Shown: positions 1 to 8,092, numbered from the stretch's first letter. The stretch is DNA of 64,000 nucleotides from Actibacterium lipolyticum (GCF_900184935.1 NZ_FXYE01000002.1:186001-250000); one strand, 5' to 3'. The notes: generated by a model not told the origin, from the sequence alone. Translations and numbers: made by a program.

Positions 1-1374
1 AAGCATAACTGGCTGGTGAAAGAAACCGACCGTCTGGCCGAAACCCTGCATCAGGCATTTCATGTTGCCACAACCGGCCGCCCCGGCCCGGTTCTGATCG
101 ACATTCCTAAGGATGTTCAGTTTGCGACGGGCGACTATACCGACCCGCGCAAAACGAAGACTGAACATTATCAGCCTCAGGTCAAAGGCGACATCGAAGT
201 CATCACGCGGCTTGTCGAAGCCATGGAGATAGCAGAGCGCCCGGTCTTTTACACCGGCGGTGGCGTTATCAACTCTGGCGATGCGGCGACTCAATTGTTG
301 CGAGAGCTGGTTGAGGCAACGGGTTTCCCTGTAACTTCGACCCTGATGGGCCTGGGTGCCTACCCTGCGTCCGGCAAAAGCTGGCTGGGTATGTTGGGCA
401 TGCACGGTCTGTACGAAGCCAACTTGGCCATGCACGGCTGTGACCTGATGATCAATCTGGGCGCGCGTTTTGATGACCGGATCACCGGGCGGATCGCTGA
501 TTTCAGCCCGAATTCGTTGAAGGCCCATGTTGATATCGACCCCTCGTCGATCAACAAAGTTGTGCATGTTGAACTGCCTATCGTTGGCGATGTTGCGCAT
601 GTTCTGGAAGACATGCTGCGCGTCTGGAAATCACGCGGGCGCAAGGTCAACAAAGAAGGCTTGGCCAAATGGTGGAAACAGATCGAAGAATGGAAAAAGG
701 TTGATTGCCTGTCCTTCGATCAGTCCGGCAAAACCATCAAGCCACAGCACGCGCTTGCACGCCTTGAGGCGCTGACCAAAGGCCATGATCGTTACATCAC
801 GACCGAAGTTGGCCAGCACCAGATGTGGGCCGCGCAATACCTGAATTTTGAGGACCCGAACCGATGGATGACATCGGGCGGACTGGGCACGATGGGTTAT
901 GGCTTCCCCGCCTCCATCGGTGTTCAAATGGCCCATCCCGACGCTCTGGTTATCAACGTCGCGGGTGAGGCTAGCTGGCTGATGAACATGCAGGAAATGG
1001 GTACGGCGGTTCAGTTCCGTCTGCCGGTTAAGCAGTTCATCCTGAACAACGAACGTCTGGGCATGGTCCGCCAGTGGCAGGAACTGCTGCATGGCGAACG
1101 GTATAGCCATTCGTGGTCCGAAGCCCTGCCCGACTTTGTTAAGTTAGCAGAGGCGTTTGGCGCCAAAGGTATTCAGTGCAGTGACCCGGCCGATCTGGAC
1201 GACGCGATCATGGAAATGATCAACTATGACGGCCCGGTGATCTTTGACTGCCTTGTTGAGAAGCATGAAAACTGTTTCCCAATGATCCCATCGGGTGCCC
1301 CCCATAACGAGATGCTGTTGGGCGATGCGTCGACCCAGGATGCAATCGGCGCCAAAGGCGCGGTATTGGTTTAA
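1..1374 (+). CDS. ilvI: acetolactate synthase large subunit (5' end outside window)
   Basis: Thiamine-diphosphate enzyme that condenses two pyruvates, or pyruvate and 2-oxobutyrate, in the first common step of branched-chain amino acid synthesis. The window holds about 457 C-terminal residues; the reading frame is open to base 1, so the gene starts upstream. Visible are the end of the N-terminal pyrimidine domain (GPVLIDIPKDVQ), the central domain, and the C-terminal ThDP domain with GMVRQWQELLHGERYSHSW and the LNN end of the ThDP motif. The motif opens G-E-A-S instead of the usual G-D-G/A-S (Glu codon at 967-969). ilvN follows after 13 bp, so the two subunits are probably co-transcribed. Confidence 0.96.
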   Translation, partial: KHNWLVKETDRLAETLHQAFHVATTGRPGPVLIDIPKDVQFATGDYTDPRKTKTEHYQPQVKGDIEVITRLVEAMEIAERPVFYTGGGVINSGDAATQLLRELVEATGFPVTSTLMGLGAYPASGKSWLGMLGMHGLYEANLAMHGCDLMINLGARFDDRITGRIADFSPNSLKAHVDIDPSSINKVVHVELPIVGDVAHVLEDMLRVWKSRGRKVNKEGLAKWWKQIEEWKKVDCLSFDQSGKTIKPQHALARLEALTKGHDRYITTEVGQHQMWAAQYLNFEDPNRWMTSGGLGTMGYGFPASIGVQMAHPDALVINVAGEASWLMNMQEMGTAVQFRLPVKQFILNNERLGMVRQWQELLHGERYSHSWSEALPDFVKLAEAFGAKGIQCSDPADLDDAIMEMINYDGPVIFDCLVEKHENCFPMIPSGAPHNEMLLGDASTQDAIGAKGAVLV

Positions 1375-1387
1375 GAAAGGTCTGCAA

Positions 1388-1951
1388 ATGTCTGCACTAA
1401 AACTGAAAAAAGGCCTTTCGAAACATTCGGCTTATGATCTGAAAGACCCGAACGCCGAAGTTATCGAAAGCCACACACTGGCCGTTATCGTTGATAACGA
1501 AGCCGGGGTTCTGGCGCGTGTGATCGGTCTGTTTTCCGGGCGCGGTTACAACATCGAAAGCCTGACAGTGGCCGAGGTTGACCATCAGGGCCACCTGTCA
1601 CGCATCACCGTTGTTACACGCGGCACGCCCAGCGTTATCGAACAGATCAAGGCACAGCTTGGCCGCATCGTTCCCGTTCACGAAGTGCACGATCTTACGG
1701 TCGAAGGCCCCTCGGTCGAGCGGGAGCTGGCATTGTTTAAAGTCACGGGCCAAGGCGACAAGCGCATCGAGGCGCTGCGCCTGGCCGAGATTTTCCGCGC
1801 GAACGTCGTAGACAGCACGCTGGAAAGCTTCGTCTTCGAGATGACCGGAACGCCTCAAAAGATTGACGCGTTCGCGGAGCTTATGCGCCCTCTTGGCCTA
1901 GTCGAAGTCGCGCGAACGGGCGTCGCAGCGCTTTCCCGAGGCGGGGCTTAG
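1388..1951 (+). CDS. ilvN: acetolactate synthase small (regulatory) subunit
   Basis: Regulatory subunit that activates the catalytic subunit and confers valine feedback control. The 187-residue protein has an N-terminal ACT domain at about residues 25-100 (TLAVIVDNEAGVLARVIGLFSGRGYNIESL) and the conserved C-terminal domain (ELALFKV...EIFRANVVDS). The ATG at 1388 is preceded by AGAAAGG and gives the usual IlvN N-terminus; an upstream in-frame extension from 1295 would only overlap the large subunit. The 3' end overlaps a convergent gene by 71 bp. Confidence 0.95.
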   Translation: MSALKLKKGLSKHSAYDLKDPNAEVIESHTLAVIVDNEAGVLARVIGLFSGRGYNIESLTVAEVDHQGHLSRITVVTRGTPSVIEQIKAQLGRIVPVHEVHDLTVEGPSVERELALFKVTGQGDKRIEALRLAEIFRANVVDSTLESFVFEMTGTPQKIDAFAELMRPLGLVEVARTGVAALSRGGA

Positions 1952-2432
1952 TGGAAAGTGGCCTCGGCGAGCCATTGGTATTCGCCGAGGCCAACAGCGC
2001 CTTATCGACGCTCTTCTTCTGATAGTCCGTGAGTGGATTACTATCGAAGTTAGTCTGACTGGCAGCCTGATGGTTGCCTTTTATTTTTCTGATCAGCCGC
2101 GCGACGTCAGGATTGTAATTACGCTCTACCAGGCGAACCTTATCGCAGTAGCGCAACTTTCCCTCTTCGCGGATTGTCATCAACACTAGGTCACCGGTGG
2201 ACGGCCAACACACGCCGTCCTTTTCGGTGACATCCTTCTCAATATACGCGAGACGATTGCCGTCCGAACACCACACTATAGCAGTGGAAGAATGCTCTTT
2301 GGCCCACACAACAACACCATAAACTTGTAAACTCACAATAATCACCAAATCTTGTTTCGAGTTTCTGCCCATACTTTGAGCAGACTTCCCCAGCGTCAGG
2401 AAAGTCCTTGCTTTGTGTCGTGGCGAGTCCAT
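1881..2432 (-). CDS. conserved hypothetical protein, convergent with ilvN
   Basis: A 183-residue protein of unknown function, not recognised with certainty. The central part (about residues 30-110) looks like a small beta-rich domain: VVVWAKEHSSTAIVWCSDG, then GDLVLMTIRE, a pattern reminiscent of OB-fold or cold-shock-like proteins, though this is only an impression. The C-terminal 40 residues are basic (RPLSTKPRLGKALRRPFARL), and the last ~24 codons are antisense to the end of ilvN, so the tail may be a recent read-through extension. No signal peptide or membrane segment is visible. The flanking DNA is less G+C rich than the neighbouring biosynthetic genes. Confidence 0.6.
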   Translation of the reverse strand: MDSPRHKARTFLTLGKSAQSMGRNSKQDLVIIVSLQVYGVVVWAKEHSSTAIVWCSDGNRLAYIEKDVTEKDGVCWPSTGDLVLMTIREEGKLRYCDKVRLVERNYNPDVARLIRKIKGNHQAASQTNFDSNPLTDYQKKSVDKALLASANTNGSPRPLSTKPRLGKALRRPFARLRLGQEGA

Positions 2433-2456
2433 AATCTATCTAATCAGCATCACCGA

Positions 2457-2514
2457 GACGCTAAATAGCGTCATGTTGAAAAAGCGATGACGCGGACACA
2501 TCATTTGTGACGCG
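2457..2514. promoter_or_regulatory. TGACGC-type operator cluster upstream of the first XRE gene
   Basis: An inverted repeat GACGCT-aaat-AGCGTC lies at 2457-2472, and TGACGCG occurs twice in direct orientation at 2488-2494 and 2508-2514, exactly 20 bp apart. The same TGACGC core forms an inverted repeat upstream of the paralogue at 3561. This suggests autoregulation or cross-regulation by the two XRE proteins; the link is inferred. Confidence 0.45.
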
Positions 2515-2532
2515 AGTTTGAGGGGGAAATAA

Positions 2533-3363
2533 ATGCTGAACAAAAATACCGAACATTTCGATTCCCCCGAGTTTCTTCGAGGTGTTTTCGGCCATAACCT
2601 GCGCAAGCTGACTTCCGAACACAAATCCGTCGCTCAACTTACACGTGAACTGGGGATCAACCGCACACAGTTCAACCGCTATCTTTCCGGAGAGGCATTC
2701 CCACGGCCGGACATTTTGCACAAAATCTGTGCCTACTTTGAACGTGACGCCAGAATACTGCTTGAGCCGATCGAAAAGCTTGACAACGCCAAGGCGGACA
2801 ATGTTCGCGAAAATGTAAACATCATGCCGATGATCAGCCGTATGTTTCACTTTGACCATACGCGGGTGCCTGACGGGGTCTATCGCTGGATACAGCCCTC
2901 TTTGATGCGCAGGGGGCGAATTGTTCTGAACCTTGTGCATTTCACAACGCTGCCCAATGCGATGAAACAAGTGACCGTCGCCTTCCCCCGTTTTATGGCC
3001 GAAGCATCGGGCACATCCACCCAGTGGCGGGACCGAAAGCAGATCGGCATGGCGTTCCAACATGCGGATGGGTTTTCGATGCTCTTTAAATACCCCGGGC
3101 TAGAGCCATTCTTTAATTCCTTCTTTTCCCTTGGGTTCCGCGGAATATCCACGGTAAAGGCGGGGTTCACCACAGCCACACAAATGTCCAGTACTGCTCA
3201 GTCACAGGCCCAGCCCGCAATCCTTCAATACATTCAAGGTGGCTGTTCCGAAGTGCTGCAAGCGCGTCGGCAATGTGGGGAAATCGATATTTCAAGCATC
3301 CCAGAAGACCAACAAGACTATCTTAGAAACTGGTCCCCGTTTGCTCCGGGCGTTGATACCTGA
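2533..3363 (+). CDS. XRE-family helix-turn-helix regulator, paralogue 1
   Basis: A 276-residue DNA-binding protein. The HTH occupies about residues 15-65 (SVAQLTRELGINRTQFNRYLSG, then a segment on picking a 'cytoplasmic' third helix FPRPDILHKICAYF). The ~200-residue C-terminal part is a domain I do not recognise, ending in the signature NWSPFAPG. It is similar along its whole length to the next gene: both contain the NRTQF.RYLSG HTH, DG.Y.WIQP, a TQSQAQP-like stretch and WSPFAPG. ATG at 2533 follows GAGGGGGAAATAA, a strong ribosome-binding site. Signal sensed and target genes are unknown. Confidence 0.8.
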   Translation: MLNKNTEHFDSPEFLRGVFGHNLRKLTSEHKSVAQLTRELGINRTQFNRYLSGEAFPRPDILHKICAYFERDARILLEPIEKLDNAKADNVRENVNIMPMISRMFHFDHTRVPDGVYRWIQPSLMRRGRIVLNLVHFTTLPNAMKQVTVAFPRFMAEASGTSTQWRDRKQIGMAFQHADGFSMLFKYPGLEPFFNSFFSLGFRGISTVKAGFTTATQMSSTAQSQAQPAILQYIQGGCSEVLQARRQCGEIDISSIPEDQQDYLRNWSPFAPGVDT

Positions 3364-3477
3364 CACGAAGGCATAATATACATGCGCGCTTTTCAAGCGT
3401 TCAGAAAAACAACCAAACCCCAAGAAGCAAAACCACATGCACCCAAAACTCCCCCAGCGACAACTTTAGCATCACCA

Positions 3478-3495
3478 TGACGCCAAGTCGCGTCA
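3478..3495. promoter_or_regulatory. inverted repeat TGACGC-N6-GCGTCA upstream of the second XRE gene
   Basis: Perfect 6-bp arms at 3478-3483 and 3490-3495 with a 6-bp spacer, 66 bp before the ATG at 3561. The same TGACGC core is repeated upstream of the paralogue at 2533, so this is a plausible operator for one or both XRE proteins. Confidence 0.5.
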
Positions 3496-3560
3496 GGGTT
3501 TACTTCAACCCAAACGCGAATTAGATCGCCGGTCACTCAGTTGACCAAACGAAAAGTACA

Positions 3561-4379
3561 ATGACAGATCGTCAGGCAAATTCTCCGAATATACGCGACG
3601 TTTTCAGCGAAAATCTTAAGATTTTGGTCAATCGGAAACAGTCGATATCGCAGGTAACGCGCGACCTTGGACTGAATCGCACTCAGTTCTCGCGTTACTT
3701 GTCAGGTACGGCTTACCCACGCCCTGACGTTCTGGACAAAATTTGCAAGTATTTTGACGTCGACGGTCGAATAATGCTGGAACCGTTAGCGAACCTTGCC
3801 AAAAGCCCCGAAGAGATTTTCGTAGATACGCTCGATATTTCGCCCTTTATGAACAAAATGAAGGGGTTCGATCACGCGCGGGCGCCCGATGGCCTTTATC
3901 AATGGATTCAGCCGACGCACCTATCCAGAGGAAACGTGAACATCAGCCTTTGGCACCTTTTCACCCTTCCAAACGGGTACAAGGCGCTTAAGGCTTCGGT
4001 GCCGACATACATCGCCAAAGCAAGCGGGCTGTCCTGTCTGTGGAAGGATCGCAAACAACCGGGGATCATTTTCCAAAACTCTGGCGGGTTCACGACCCTT
4101 CTTTCAAGCCACTACAACTCTTTGCTTTTCATGAGCTATTTTACGTACGGCTATCGTGGGATCGCAAATATCTATACTGGCTTCACCGCTGTCAGCCAAA
4201 GCGCAGGACCCACCCAATCGCAGGCGCAGCCTTCTATGCTAAAGCGGATTCAGCCCAATTTCGCGGCCGCGATTAAGGCTCGGCGGGAATGTGGGGTCAA
4301 AAAGATGGAAGAACTGCCCGAGTTCGAAAGAGAGTATTTCGAAACTTGGTCGCCGTTCGCGCCGGGCTACAAACTGTAA
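3561..4379 (+). CDS. XRE-family helix-turn-helix regulator, paralogue 2
   Basis: A 272-residue protein homologous to the gene at 2533, in the same orientation 197 bp downstream. N-terminal HTH: SISQVTRDLGLNRTQFSRYLSGTAYPRPDVLDKICKYF at about residues 27-64. The C-terminal domain is unknown but keeps the shared blocks DG.YQWIQP, TQSQAQP and WSPFAPG. The pair looks like a tandem duplication followed by divergence. It has its own upstream gap with a palindrome, so it is probably transcribed independently. Function beyond DNA binding is unknown. Confidence 0.8.
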   Translation: MTDRQANSPNIRDVFSENLKILVNRKQSISQVTRDLGLNRTQFSRYLSGTAYPRPDVLDKICKYFDVDGRIMLEPLANLAKSPEEIFVDTLDISPFMNKMKGFDHARAPDGLYQWIQPTHLSRGNVNISLWHLFTLPNGYKALKASVPTYIAKASGLSCLWKDRKQPGIIFQNSGGFTTLLSSHYNSLLFMSYFTYGYRGIANIYTGFTAVSQSAGPTQSQAQPSMLKRIQPNFAAAIKARRECGVKKMEELPEFEREYFETWSPFAPGYKL

Positions 4380-4394
4380 TTGCGCAACGGTCAC

Positions 4395-4420
4395 GGTGCC
4401 CTGACCTTTGTCAGGACACC
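4395..4420. terminator. hairpin between convergent genes
   Basis: GGTG-C-CCTGAC, loop CTTT, GTCAGG-A-CACC: a 10-bp stem with one C/A mismatch, between the ends of the XRE gene (+) and the EF-hand gene (-). There is no clear T-tract on either side, so it is only a probable bidirectional terminator. Confidence 0.45.
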
Positions 4421-4434
4421 GCGCGCACCGGCGT

Positions 4435-4680
4435 TTAGCCGTCTGTGGTCAGAAGGCCCGCATCCATTCCAACGGCCATTTCATCAGCATCAATCATGCC
4501 GTCTTCGTTGGCGTCCATCGCGGTGAAGGTCTCTTCCGTGAGCGTTGGATAAGCGACCAGAAGTTCATTCATCGTCAGCATCCCGTCGCCGTCGCTGTCC
4601 ATTGTGCTCATGTCTGCCTGTGCAAATGCGGCACCTGCAATCGCGAGCGAAGCTGTAGCGGTCAGAATAATACGTTTCAT
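4435..4680 (-). CDS. small secreted EF-hand protein
   Basis: An 81-residue protein with a signal peptide (MKRIILTATASLAIAGAAFA, cleavage near residues 20-21) and two calcium-binding loops: DSDGDGMLTMNE at about 28-39 and DANEDGMIDADE at about 57-68, each with Asp/Asn at loop positions 1, 3, 5 and Glu at 12. It is expected in the periplasm. The ATG at 4680 was chosen because CAGGAGAG lies just upstream; an in-frame start at 4734 would bury the signal peptide. It is divergent from an ECF sigma gene across a 259-bp gap. A role in calcium buffering or sensing is inferred. Confidence 0.85.
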   Translation of the reverse strand: MKRIILTATASLAIAGAAFAQADMSTMDSDGDGMLTMNELLVAYPTLTEETFTAMDANEDGMIDADEMAVGMDAGLLTTDG

Positions 4681-4822
4681 GTTTTTAACTCTCCTGAGTT
4701 TCTGTGCTGAGAGACGACGTTTTGCCGCCCTCACAAGACAAGAGCGTTCTGAACCCGGTTTAATCCCGCGCCATTTGGGGGTTTTCCGCCAAGCGCGACA
4801 GGTTGCCGATCTGCGGGCCTGA

Positions 4823-4846
4823 GCCGCGCAAAAAGCCGCGCAAAAA
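4823..4846. repeat. two perfect tandem copies of a 12-bp unit
   Basis: GCCGCGCAAAAA occurs at 4823-4834 and again at 4835-4846, in the gap between the EF-hand gene and the sigma factor gene, about 95 bp before the sigma factor ATG. It may be a binding site, a slippage-prone microsatellite, or chance. Confidence 0.7.
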
Positions 4847-4939
4847 GGCCCCCGATTTCACCTGCGCGGATTTCCCCCAGATTGCGCTTGTCCCAGCGGC
4901 AAGGCCCAATGGATGCGCACCCAAGAAAGGGAGTTCACC

Positions 4940-5464
4940 ATGACACATGAAAAGACTGAGCTAGAGGCCCTGCTGCCAGATCTGATGCGTCTGGCCCGCC
5001 TGTTGACCCGCAACCGCGACACCGCCGAAGATTTGGCGCAAGAGGCGCTATTGTCGGTCTGTTCCCGCTTGGCCAAGGGGGAAGATATCCGTGCGCTTCG
5101 GCCCTATTTGATGACCACGCTGCGCAACGCCTATCGGCGCACAAGGGCGCATCCCAACTTTGCCGACGCGGATGAGGATGCGATGCCCGGCCACCCGCCC
5201 GAGGCGCCACAGCGCATGGCCTGCCGCGAGGTGCTGAAGGCCATCGCGACCCTGCCCCCCCATCAGGCAGAGCTGATGCAGCTGCTGGCGACCACCGGCG
5301 CCAGCTATGAAGAGCTTTCGCGCGATACCGGCTTGCCCATTGGCACGGTCACGTCCCGGCTGTCGCGCGCACGGGCCACGCTGCGCTGTACGCTGGACCT
5401 GCCGCCCAACGCGCCCGTTACCGCGTTGTTCGACGACCCCGGCCCTATGCATGTATCGCGTTGA
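4940..5464 (+). CDS. ECF-type RNA polymerase sigma factor
   Basis: A 174-residue sigma-70 family protein with region 2 at about residues 10-75 (LMRLARLLTRNRDTAEDLAQEALL...RPYLMTTLRNAYR) and region 4 at about 105-160 (LPPHQAELMQL...SYEELSRDTGLPIGTVTSRLSRARATLR). The start is ATG 4940, preceded by AAGGGAG; an in-frame start at 4913 is less likely. No anti-sigma gene with recognisable features lies next to it; the gene ends 1 bp before the convergent oxidoreductase. The nearest divergent gene is the EF-hand protein. Regulon and signal are unknown. Confidence 0.88.
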   Translation: MTHEKTELEALLPDLMRLARLLTRNRDTAEDLAQEALLSVCSRLAKGEDIRALRPYLMTTLRNAYRRTRAHPNFADADEDAMPGHPPEAPQRMACREVLKAIATLPPHQAELMQLLATTGASYEELSRDTGLPIGTVTSRLSRARATLRCTLDLPPNAPVTALFDDPGPMHVSR

Positions 5465-5465
5465 C

Positions 5466-6353
5466 CTATGTCTTCAGCTTTTCCAACAGCTGCGCCGCGA
5501 TAGGTGTTGGCCCGGTCGCCACGGCATCTGCCGGGGCCGCGACGCCTGATCCGGCGATCCGGCGCTGCCACATCACCGTTGCTTGGGCCATGTCAGCCGG
5601 CAGGCCAAGATCAAGAAGGGTTTTGGCCACCTCTTCCATCTCGGCCGCGCGGCGTTCCCCGTGCACGATGGAGCGTTCGAAATTATAAGCCGCCTGCGCG
5701 GGCCAATCGATGCCCGGATGGCTGCGTTGAAGGGATCCCAGAACCTCATCCTCGACCCCGGCTTCGACGGCGGCCAGAACGCATTCCGCTGTCAGCGCCT
5801 CTAGCCCCTTCACCATGACAGAGCGGATCATTTTAATGGATGACGCTGCCCCGACCTCTCCGGGGACGATGCGCGGGGCCATGGGCAGGCTTTCCAGCAC
5901 TGGCGCGATGTCAGCGGCGTGCGCGCCGGATATCAGCAAGGGAACCATGTTCAGCTTGGGGTGTACCGGTGACATGACGGCGACATCTACATACCGCCCG
6001 CCTGCGCCCTCAACCACTGCCGCCGCCGCCCGTTTCGACGACGGCGCACAGGAGTTAAGGTCGCACCAAAACGCATTGGGCCGCAGATGCGCAGCGGCTG
6101 CTTGGGCCGCGTTCACCGCCTGATCCGCTGTGACCGTGCAAAACACCAAATCAGCCTTAGCCACGGCCTCGGCCGCGGTGGCCGCGCACCCGATGGCAAG
6201 AACATCGCAGCGTTCGGTAATTTCATCCGCTGTCGAAGGATCGCCCAGCTTGATGTCATAAGCCGTGATGGTCGCCGATCTGGTCGCGCCCCAGCCTGAT
6301 ACCAGTGCATGACCGGCCTCTCCCATCCCGATGAAAGCGATGTTCAGTGCCAT
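5466..6353 (-). CDS. NAD(P)-dependent oxidoreductase, 6-phosphogluconate dehydrogenase-like with DUF1932 domain
   Basis: A 295-residue enzyme with an N-terminal Rossmann fold (IAFIGMGEAGHALVSGWG, residues 4-21) and a C-terminal helical domain of the DUF1932 type (SSIKMIRSVMVKGLEALTAE at about 190-210). It belongs to the beta-hydroxyacid dehydrogenase superfamily; the substrate is not predictable from sequence. It lies 5 bp downstream of a dienelactone hydrolase on the same strand, so the two are probably co-transcribed. Proximity to the aromatic-acid operon suggests a role in aromatic or related hydroxyacid catabolism, but this is inference. Confidence 0.85.
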   Translation of the reverse strand: MALNIAFIGMGEAGHALVSGWGATRSATITAYDIKLGDPSTADEITERCDVLAIGCAATAAEAVAKADLVFCTVTADQAVNAAQAAAAHLRPNAFWCDLNSCAPSSKRAAAAVVEGAGGRYVDVAVMSPVHPKLNMVPLLISGAHAADIAPVLESLPMAPRIVPGEVGAASSIKMIRSVMVKGLEALTAECVLAAVEAGVEDEVLGSLQRSHPGIDWPAQAAYNFERSIVHGERRAAEMEEVAKTLLDLGLPADMAQATVMWQRRIAGSGVAAPADAVATGPTPIAAQLLEKLKT

Positions 6354-6358
6354 TGCGG

Positions 6359-7021
6359 TTAGGCCCCCAAATGTTCGGCCAGAAACGCATCGGTGCGCTG
6401 ATGCGCCAGTTCCGCAGCATCTTGGACATAAGACGCCGGGCGTGCGTCATTGGCGAAAGCATGGCCCGCTTCGTACATGTGGACTTGGATGTCTGGCATA
6501 TAGTCCTGAACCTGCTTCAACACCTCGGGCGGGGTGTGGTCATCGGTGGTGCCGAAATGGCCTAGCAGTGGCGCGCGCAGCGGGCTGTCCAGATATGTCG
6601 GCAAGCGTGTGCCATAAAATGATACCGCACAGGCGATATCCAGCTTTTGCGCAGCACGCAGGGCAAGCCCGCCGCCCCAGCAAAAGCCCATAACCGCAAC
6701 CTTGCCGCCGTTCGCCGCCAATGCCGCAACCGCCGCAGCGGTATCCGCCATGGTCTGATCCAGCGCCGAGGCAAGCATCAGGTCACGCCCAACCAAAGGC
6801 GTATCAAACGGAATGACGGCATCCCGGCGCTGACGGTCGAACAGCGCGGGAATGGCAACCTCGTACCCTTGTTCGGCATAACGCGCAGCCACGCCTTTCA
6901 ACTGATCGGTCACACCGAAGATTTCCTGCAAGATCACCAACCCACCGCGGCGGGTTCCCTTTGCAGGTTCGATCCAGCAATCAAATTCATGCCCGTCAGC
7001 GGCGGTAAGTTTCGTCATCAT
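6359..7021 (-). CDS. dienelactone hydrolase family protein
   Basis: A 220-residue alpha/beta hydrolase of the carboxymethylenebutenolidase type. The nucleophile elbow VMGFCWGGG carries Cys, the acid lies in FGTTDDHTP, and the histidine in YEAGHAFAND, giving the Cys-Asp-His triad of the family. The N-terminus reads MMTKLTAADGHEFDCW; ATG at 7021 is preceded by AGAGGATTCCTCAA, and an ATG three bases later is equally possible. Upstream sequence in frame to 7126 lies inside the terminator of the preceding operon and is not coding. In ring-cleavage pathways such enzymes open lactones; the substrate here is unproven. Confidence 0.88.
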   Translation of the reverse strand: MMTKLTAADGHEFDCWIEPAKGTRRGGLVILQEIFGVTDQLKGVAARYAEQGYEVAIPALFDRQRRDAVIPFDTPLVGRDLMLASALDQTMADTAAAVAALAANGGKVAVMGFCWGGGLALRAAQKLDIACAVSFYGTRLPTYLDSPLRAPLLGHFGTTDDHTPPEVLKQVQDYMPDIQVHMYEAGHAFANDARPASYVQDAAELAHQRTDAFLAEHLGA

Positions 7022-7039
7022 TTGAGGAATCCTCTGATA

Positions 7040-7072
7040 TAAAAATGCGGCGTGGCCCGTTAAGGCCACGCC
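7040..7072 (-). terminator. Rho-independent terminator of the TRAP/aromatic operon
   Basis: On the minus strand a perfect 9-bp stem (GGCGTGGCC / GGCCACGCC, 7049-7072) with a 6-nt loop is followed by GCATTTTTAT. It starts 8 bp after the stop of the TAXI binding-protein gene. Confidence 0.85.
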
Positions 7073-7079
7073 ATCTGAC

Positions 7080-8051
7080 TTATCCGCCGACCTTGATGCC
7101 CGCTTCGTCGAAATAACGAACGGCACCTGGGTGGTATGGAACTTCGTTTGCGGGGGCCATCGCCTCTAGCTTGGCCCGACCGAAGGCGCCGAACGACTCT
7201 TTCAGCGCGGCGTTGTTTTCAGCGATGGCTTTCGTCATTTCATAGACAAGCTCTTCGTCGGCATCGACATGGGTCAGCATGACCCAAGGAATGCTGATCA
7301 GGTTCGCCGCCTTTTGCAGCCCCGGGATTTTATCGTTCTGTGGAAGCGATACGATGCTGCCCGCTGGCAGATACTCTTTAAACGCGGCAACCGCTGCGTC
7401 GGATGTATCAAGCGAAACATACTGAAGCCCGCCACGCCCTTGCAACTTTACCTCGGCCTGTTTGCCCGCGCCTGCGTTCAGGCTGACCAGCGAAACATCA
7501 ACCAAGCCATCGCCAAGCGCGTTAATACCGGCCACAAAGCTGGCAACAGGAACCTGTTTGAAGTCGTCATAGCTTAGCCCGCCATTCGCCAGCGCACCGG
7601 CGATGTAGAACGGGATGATGGTCGAAGACGTGTATTCCGAAGCAATCCGCAGGTCGCCCGCTTTTTCCTTCAGGTCCGCGATGGTTTCGATACCCGTGTC
7701 AGCAGGCACCATGATGCCGGTGGTCAGCGGGAACATCACGCCCACCAGCCGCAGGTTTTTGTTTTCACGGTCGTAGTTGCCGGTACCTGTCAGGGCATAG
7801 GCGGCCTCGACCCCGTTCGAAAAGCCGAAATCAACCTCGCCATTGTTGATCAGTGGCAGATACCCCACCAAGGGCTGCGTGCGTGCCGTGATGCCCTGTT
7901 CGTTGGCAACCTTGGCCACCGCCTGACCCGAGTTATAGGCAAGTGAGCCCTGCGCCCCGGTGGCAATCGTGACCACTTGTGCGTTCGCCGCAAAGGCCGA
8001 AAACACCATCCCGGCCACACCTGTGGCTATGGTCTTTGTTAGTCGTTTCAT
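7080..8051 (-). CDS. TAXI-family TRAP transporter solute-binding protein
   Basis: A 323-residue periplasmic binding protein with a signal peptide (MKRLTKTIATGVAGMVFSAFAANAQ) and the TAXI-type core (VVTIATGAQGSLAYNSGQAVAKV; DFGFSNGVEAAYALTG; YLPLINNGEVDFG). It would deliver a carboxylated solute to the fused permease encoded upstream. ATG at 8051 follows GGAGGAGACGAC, a strong ribosome-binding site; the longer frame to 8096 would overlap the permease gene. As the last gene of the galB-ligI operon it suggests uptake of an aromatic acid or a ring-cleavage product such as PDC; the ligand is inferred from context only. Confidence 0.9.
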   Translation of the reverse strand: MKRLTKTIATGVAGMVFSAFAANAQVVTIATGAQGSLAYNSGQAVAKVANEQGITARTQPLVGYLPLINNGEVDFGFSNGVEAAYALTGTGNYDRENKNLRLVGVMFPLTTGIMVPADTGIETIADLKEKAGDLRIASEYTSSTIIPFYIAGALANGGLSYDDFKQVPVASFVAGINALGDGLVDVSLVSLNAGAGKQAEVKLQGRGGLQYVSLDTSDAAVAAFKEYLPAGSIVSLPQNDKIPGLQKAANLISIPWVMLTHVDADEELVYEMTKAIAENNAALKESFGAFGRAKLEAMAPANEVPYHPGAVRYFDEAGIKVGG

Positions 8052-8092
8052 GTCGTCTCCTCCCTCATTTTCGACGCAATGCGCCGGTTGGT

